A stretch of 64,000 bases of DNA, taken from an uncultured Oceanospirillaceae bacterium. Its GTDB lineage: Bacteria; Pseudomonadota; Gammaproteobacteria; Pseudomonadales; Balneatricaceae. The notes below the pieces were generated by a model. The model searched no databases and was not told the origin of the DNA. It worked only from the letters and a program-made list of their open reading frames with translations. The stretch lies in NCBI GenBank assembly GCA_937138495.1, contig CAKZPE010000085.1:85049-149048 (forward strand), given 5' to 3'. The translations under genes and the position numbers were made by a program. Positions 58,969 through 64,000 of the stretch are shown in pieces. Numbering within the stretch: position 1 is the first letter of the stretch; every line of letters starts with the position of its first letter.

Positions 58969-60930
58969 ATGACAAACCCTGACTCCTCCGTTTCAATCAC
59001 CCTGCCAGATAACGCTGTCCACCAGTTTTCCGGCCCGGTCACCGTGATGGAAATAGCCGAAGCAATAGGCCCCGGCCTGGCAAAAAACACATTAGCAGGC
59101 GAGGTAAATGGCCAGCTTTGTGATGCCTGTGACCTGATTACCCATGATGCCCGGGTACGCATCATTACCCCAAACGACAGCGACGGTCAGGCGATTATCC
59201 GCCACTCATGTGCACATATGCTGGGACAGGCCGTTAAGCAGCTTTTTCCCACCGCGAAAATGGTGATTGGTCCTGTGATTGATAATGGCTTTTACTACGA
59301 TATCCGTACTGAGCAGCCAATCTCTATGGCTGACCTGGAAGCCATTGAATCCCGCATGCAAACCCTGATTGCCACCGATTACCCGGTCAAAAAAGAAATC
59401 ACCTCCCGGGAAGATGCCATCGGAATATTCAAAGCCCGTGAAGAAGACTACAAAGTCCAGCTGATTAACGACATGCCGGATGTGCCTGAAGTAGCGCTTT
59501 ACCACCATCAGGAATATATCGATATGTGTCGTGGGCCCCACGTGCCGAATACCCGTTTCCTAAAGCACTTTAAACTGACGAAAACCTCAGGGGCATACTG
59601 GCGGGGCAATTCAGATAACGAACAGCTGCAGAGAATATACGGCACAGCCTGGTCAGATAAAAAAGCACTGCGCGCCTATCTTACTCTGCTGGAAGAAGCA
59701 GAAAAACGCGATCACCGGCGTCTGGGTAAAGCCCTGGATCTGTTCCACTTTTCGGAAGCGGCCCCCGGTGCTGTCTTCTGGCATCCAAAAGGCTGGACCC
59801 TGTTTCAGCAACTGCTCGACTATATGCGCCACCAGCAACACAACGAAGGTTATCAGGAAGTAAACACCCCCGACCTGATGGACCGCAGCCTGTGGGAGAA
59901 ATCCGGCCACTGGCAGAACTACCGCGACCATATGTACACCAACACAACCCCGGATGGCCGCACCTTGGCACTTAAACCCATGAGTTGCCCCGGCAGTGTG
60001 CTTATGTACGACCACGGCTTGAAAAGTTACCGTGACCTGCCCATTCGCATGGCCGAATTTGGCAAAGTGCACCGCTACGAACCCTCTGGCGCCCTACATG
60101 GACTGCTCAGGGTACGGCACTTCACTCAGGACGACGCACATATCTACTGCACCTTAAATCAGGTACAACAAGAGTGCATAAAAGTCATCGAGCTGGTGCT
60201 TTCCATATACCGGGACTTTGGCTTTAACGATGTACACATTAAACTTTCAACACGGCCAGATAACCGGATCGGCGATGATGCCACCTGGGATACTCTGGAA
60301 TCGGCGCTGGTTACCTCACTGCTCAGCCTTTCCTTGCCCTATCAGTTGAATGAAGGCGAAGGTGCGTTCTACGGGCCTAAACTGGAATTCACCCTCCGGG
60401 ACTCCATTGGCCGCGACTGGCAATGCGGCACCCTTCAGGTAGATATGAACCTGCCGGAACGCTTCGGACTTTCGTACATTGACGAACAGGGGGAGCAACA
60501 AACACCGGTCATGCTTCACCGAGCACTGTTTGGCTCACTGGAACGCTTTACCGGCATTCTGATTGAACACTACGCCGGCAAACTGCCTGCCTGGCTGGCA
60601 CCGGTGCAAGTTGCTGTACTGCCGATATCCGATAAATCAAACACCTATGCCGAACAGGTTTATCAAACCTTCAGACAGGCAGGCCTGCGAACAGCATTTG
60701 ATACCGGCCGGGAAAAGATCGGCCATAAAATCCGTCAGCATACCCTCAGCAAAGTGCCCTACATGGTGGTTATCGGCGCACAGGAAAGCGAAACAAAGCG
60801 GATCAGCTTAAGGCTGTTAAACGGTGAGAACATCACGGATCTGACGCTTGAAGAAGCAACAGAATTCCTGAAGAACGCAGCCACCCGCCCAAAACACCCG
60901 GCAAAAATGCTAACCACAGACTATAAGTAA
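58969..60930 (+). CDS. thrS: Threonyl-tRNA synthetase (probable second copy)
   Basis: TGS domain, HSCAHMLGQAVKQLFP editing domain, KPMSCPGSVLMYDHGLKSYRDLPIRMAEFGKVHRYEPSGALHGLLRVRHFTQDDAHIYC, VMLHRALFGSLERFTGILIEHYAGKLPAWLAPVQ. Confidence 0.95.
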   Translation: MTNPDSSVSITLPDNAVHQFSGPVTVMEIAEAIGPGLAKNTLAGEVNGQLCDACDLITHDARVRIITPNDSDGQAIIRHSCAHMLGQAVKQLFPTAKMVIGPVIDNGFYYDIRTEQPISMADLEAIESRMQTLIATDYPVKKEITSREDAIGIFKAREEDYKVQLINDMPDVPEVALYHHQEYIDMCRGPHVPNTRFLKHFKLTKTSGAYWRGNSDNEQLQRIYGTAWSDKKALRAYLTLLEEAEKRDHRRLGKALDLFHFSEAAPGAVFWHPKGWTLFQQLLDYMRHQQHNEGYQEVNTPDLMDRSLWEKSGHWQNYRDHMYTNTTPDGRTLALKPMSCPGSVLMYDHGLKSYRDLPIRMAEFGKVHRYEPSGALHGLLRVRHFTQDDAHIYCTLNQVQQECIKVIELVLSIYRDFGFNDVHIKLSTRPDNRIGDDATWDTLESALVTSLLSLSLPYQLNEGEGAFYGPKLEFTLRDSIGRDWQCGTLQVDMNLPERFGLSYIDEQGEQQTPVMLHRALFGSLERFTGILIEHYAGKLPAWLAPVQVAVLPISDKSNTYAEQVYQTFRQAGLRTAFDTGREKIGHKIRQHTLSKVPYMVVIGAQESETKRISLRLLNGENITDLTLEEATEFLKNAATRPKHPAKMLTTDYK

Positions 60931-61057
60931 ACAAACAGACCCTTCCTGTCGCAACGCAACACACGCGACGGGAAGAACACAAACAGTTATTCATCAGCCC
61001 TGGTGCTGTAAACAGTGCCAGACAGGCAAACCGGACACACCCCATTTACCAAGAGGA

Positions 61058-61624
61058 GTGAACATGCTCAGAAAATGCCCCGCAGGCTATTACCCGGACG
61101 TATCAGAAAAAGCCTTCATTGACCCGACAGCCATCATCTGCGGACGGGTAACCATTCAGGACAACGTATTCGTGGGGCCATATGCGGTCATACGTGCGGA
61201 CGAAGTCGATGAAGAAGGCAACATGGAACCTATCATCATTCAACAGGGGTCAAACATTCAGGATGGAGTCGTTATACACTCCAAAGGCGGTGCCGCCGTT
61301 ACCATCGGGGCCCGTACATCCATTGCCCACCGTTCCATCGTACATGGGCCATGCAGCGTGGGTAATGATGTATTTATCGGTTTCAACAGTGTGGTATTTC
61401 GCACCCATATCGGCAACGGCTGTGTCATCCGGCATAACTGCGTGATCGACGGCTTAGACCTGCCAGACGCGTTTCACGTCCCCCCCGTCACAGCCATAGG
61501 GCCTGATTTTGACCTGAACCGTATTGATAAGGTCCCACCGGAATACTCGTCATTCTCAGAATCAGTGGTATCGGCCAACCATGCCCTTGTTGAAGGCTAT
61601 AAGAAACTGGCTAACGAGCTGTAG
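61058..61624 (+). CDS. Gamma-class carbonic anhydrase-like hexapeptide-repeat protein
   Basis: Left-handed beta-helix repeats with His ligands: NIQDGVVIHSKGG, ARTSIAHRSIVHGPCSVGNDVFIGFNSVVF. Confidence 0.88.
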   Translation: MNMLRKCPAGYYPDVSEKAFIDPTAIICGRVTIQDNVFVGPYAVIRADEVDEEGNMEPIIIQQGSNIQDGVVIHSKGGAAVTIGARTSIAHRSIVHGPCSVGNDVFIGFNSVVFRTHIGNGCVIRHNCVIDGLDLPDAFHVPPVTAIGPDFDLNRIDKVPPEYSSFSESVVSANHALVEGYKKLANEL

Positions 61625-61883
61625 CTTCCCAGCAGGACAACGGTCAGGTCTGTCTTAACTGACCTGACCTTTAATCTATGCCCACCGACACCTCAGGATA
61701 CCCCTATACATTTAACCGGGAATTATCAGTATTGTGTCCGGGTTAGAATATTGGGAATGCTGTTGGCGGACGCAGGGATAGCACAACCATCTATAACTTT
61801 GTACGGCCGGGAAGTACTCATGCCACATTTAGCGCATTGATGTCAGGATACGCCCCCTTAGCAGTAAAGCCTGAAGCAACAGA

Positions 61884-62663
61884 TCAGCGACGAGCCTGGC
61901 CTGGCGTCATCTGATAAAACTTTTTAAATGCCCGGGAAAAACTGGACGGATCAGCAAATCCCAGTTCCGCAGCCAGCACCGCTAACGGGTACTTGGTATT
62001 TTGTAACAGAAAACGCGCTTTATGCATCCGCCGTGACATTACATACTGCTGCGGCGTGACACCCAACGTCTGCTGGCACAAATAATAAAAATGACTTTCA
62101 CTGAGATACTGACTTTTCGCCAGCTCCGCATTGGAAGGCGGAGCCGACAACCGCTGATCAATAAAACGGTTTAGCTCAGCGGTATTTAAACGGGTGCCCT
62201 TTAACGGCTGTGTAGCAGAAGAATACTCCTGACACAGCTGCGTCATAAACAGCGAAATCAGCTGGCAGTTAACCTGCCGGCTAACCTGTGTCTCATCACT
62301 GGCCAGCTGATTTGCCGCAAAATCCAGCATCGGCAGTAACTCAGGCTTCAGAGACAGAAACTCGGGCTGACGAAACAGAGTATCTTTAAAGGAAAGGTTA
62401 CAGGCTTGTTCAAGCGCCTGAATAAAAGGATCGACAGGGGCCAGATCAATCACCAGCAACTCACTGTCATCACTCAAACCGGTAAAATAGTGCTCGGCAC
62501 TGCTGGGCACAACAGCAACGGTTCCGTTTGTCAGCTCTCCGGCCCCCTGATTAAATTCACACGCCATCTGACCTTTCCAGCCAATCAGTATCTGTGAAAA
62601 ATCGTGGAGGTGCTGCCCTTTCTGACGGGCAATCAGATTGCGCCTTGCATGACTGTCTGTCAT
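61884..62663 (-). CDS. AraC-family transcriptional regulator
   Basis: C-terminal HTH: PSNAELAKSQYLSESHFYYLCQQTLGVTPQQYVMSRRMHKARFLLQNTKYPLAVLAAELGFADPSSFSRAFKKFYQMTPGQARR. Confidence 0.95.
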   Translation of the reverse strand: MTDSHARRNLIARQKGQHLHDFSQILIGWKGQMACEFNQGAGELTNGTVAVVPSSAEHYFTGLSDDSELLVIDLAPVDPFIQALEQACNLSFKDTLFRQPEFLSLKPELLPMLDFAANQLASDETQVSRQVNCQLISLFMTQLCQEYSSATQPLKGTRLNTAELNRFIDQRLSAPPSNAELAKSQYLSESHFYYLCQQTLGVTPQQYVMSRRMHKARFLLQNTKYPLAVLAAELGFADPSSFSRAFKKFYQMTPGQARR

Positions 62664-62798
62664 TTAAAAACTTCTCTGCACGTATGTGCATATTGGGTGA
62701 TCTGCAGAGCCTGAGACAACAACTTCATAGTCTCGGTCAAGTATGCTGAACGTCTTCTGGCTACCATGTGTGAAAGCCTAACAATAAGAGAAGATGTG

Positions 62799-63752
62799 AT
62801 GCAACTGAATGCTAAACAAGTCCGCCAGGCACTGCCCTGGCCACTGTTAATTGAAGCCCTTAACGACATATTTACTAAAAATGTCTGCGCTCCGGTACGT
62901 CATCATCATAGCATCAACGTACCTGATGACCCGGCTGCAACGCTGTTGCTAATGCCCGCCTGGCTGGAAGGTGAATATCTGGGCGTGAAACTGGTCAACG
63001 TTTTTCCCGGCAACAGCTTACGCGGCAAACCGGGCCTGAACAGTCACTATATTCTCTCGTGCGGCAAAACAGGACAGCCGCTGGCACAGCTGGATGCCAA
63101 TGAACTGACGTCTCTGAGAACCGCTGCCGCTTCCGCCATGGCATCCCGGTATTTATCCCGGGAAGACTCCAGCGAACTGCTGATGGTCGGTGCCGGGCGC
63201 ATGGGCCGGAATCTTATTCCTGCCCACATGAGCGTTCGCCCGATCAGCTCAGTGAAAGTTTGGGACCGGAACGAAGACGCGTCCCGGATTCTTGTGGCGG
63301 ATCTGAATGCACAAAACATAGCTGCAGAAGTCTGTGAATTTGATCAGTTGGAAACAGCAGCACGGCAGGCTGACATCATCAGCTGTGCAACCATGGCCAC
63401 CAGCCCTCTGATTAAAGGAGAATGGCTAAAACCCGGCGCGCACCTTGATCTGGTGGGCAGCTTCACCCCGACCATGCGCGAAACAGACAACACCGCCATG
63501 CAGATCAGCGCGGTATTCGTGGATGTACGTGCCGGTGCGCTTGCAGAAACCGGCGATCTGATCATTCCAATCAGTGAAGGGGCTATCACCGAAGACAAGA
63601 TTATTGCTGAGTTTACCGAGCTGTGCAGCGGTAAACACACAGGGCGATCGGCTCTGCCTGATCCCGACGATGCCATTACCTTATTCAAAGCGGTCGGAGA
63701 CTCCAGAGAAGACCTTGCCGCATCAATACTGGCCTACCAGCGTTCAGTTTGA
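62799..63752 (+). CDS. Ornithine cyclodeaminase family protein (second copy in window)
   Basis: VKLVNVFPGNSLRGKPGLNSHYILSCGKTGQPLAQLDANELTSLRTAAASAMASRYLSREDSSELLMVGAGRMGRNLIPAH; ORF extends to 62766 but ATG at 62799 has the better local RBS. Confidence 0.9.
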   Translation: MQLNAKQVRQALPWPLLIEALNDIFTKNVCAPVRHHHSINVPDDPAATLLLMPAWLEGEYLGVKLVNVFPGNSLRGKPGLNSHYILSCGKTGQPLAQLDANELTSLRTAAASAMASRYLSREDSSELLMVGAGRMGRNLIPAHMSVRPISSVKVWDRNEDASRILVADLNAQNIAAEVCEFDQLETAARQADIISCATMATSPLIKGEWLKPGAHLDLVGSFTPTMRETDNTAMQISAVFVDVRAGALAETGDLIIPISEGAITEDKIIAEFTELCSGKHTGRSALPDPDDAITLFKAVGDSREDLAASILAYQRSV

Positions 63753-63858
63753 GACAGACTGCTTGCCCTAAGCAGCCTTTCGGGGGCGCATCTCTGATGT
63801 CCCCCATTTTTACCACAATAAAAACAAATCTGGCGATGACTGCCTCAGGAGCTTCCCA

Positions 63859-64000
63859 ATGAATGAAAGCACTTCACCCAAAATAGCGGTTCCCAGCCTT
63901 GGAGTCGCACTGATTCCAATTGTGCTGACAATCGGACTGCTGGGTATCCAAATATTCTATTACGATGACTTTACCCCCCACATTGCACTGGCAATCGGTT
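63859..64000 (+). CDS. Na+/H+ antiporter NhaC-like, N-terminus, truncated by window edge
   Basis: MNESTSPKIAVPSLGVALIPIVLTIGLLGIQIFYYDDFTPHIALAIG; resembles NhaC N-termini. Confidence 0.65.
   Translation, partial: MNESTSPKIAVPSLGVALIPIVLTIGLLGIQIFYYDDFTPHIALAIG

Noticed and set aside
1-64000. Prophage, integron, transposon or genomic island
   Set aside because: No integrase, transposase, phage structural gene, att-like repeats flanking tRNA, or resolvase could be recognised in the window.

Overview
The window reads as gammaproteobacterial chromosome (probably a marine Oceanospirillales-like organism; this is inferred from gene content only). It is densely coding. I saw no rRNA, tRNA, CRISPR array, transposase or phage module. 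Main blocks: (i) a truncated type I secretion ABC transporter at the left edge; (ii) a TRAP transporter, LysR regulator, split transketolase and HIBADH-like dehydrogenase forming a catabolic cluster; (iii) a histidine kinase, PhnD-like binding protein, degenerate HD-GYP response regulator, GGDEF-EAL response regulator and receiver-Hpt signalling block; (iv) PuuA/PuuB-like polyamine genes; (v) a cytochrome b561, diheme-c-like and DUF1924 electron-transfer trio in which one heme motif has lost its His; (vi) a thiol-redox operon (CPVC thioredoxin, secreted protein, DUF2024, CPAC redoxin, Cys-rich MarR) with a 7-5-7 operator-like palindrome upstream; (vii) ubiT and ubiUV diverging around a perfect FNR/Anr-type site; (viii) an OsmC-YcaO fusion; (ix) a GDSL autotransporter and a cadherin-repeat protein with 312-bp DNA repeats; (x) a Zur-box-like palindrome upstream of a dihydroorotase-like gene (QxH in place of HxH), a stand-alone thrS paralog and a gamma-carbonic anhydrase, which looks like a zinc-starvation paralog operon. 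Family assignments come from reading the translated ORFs. No database search was run.
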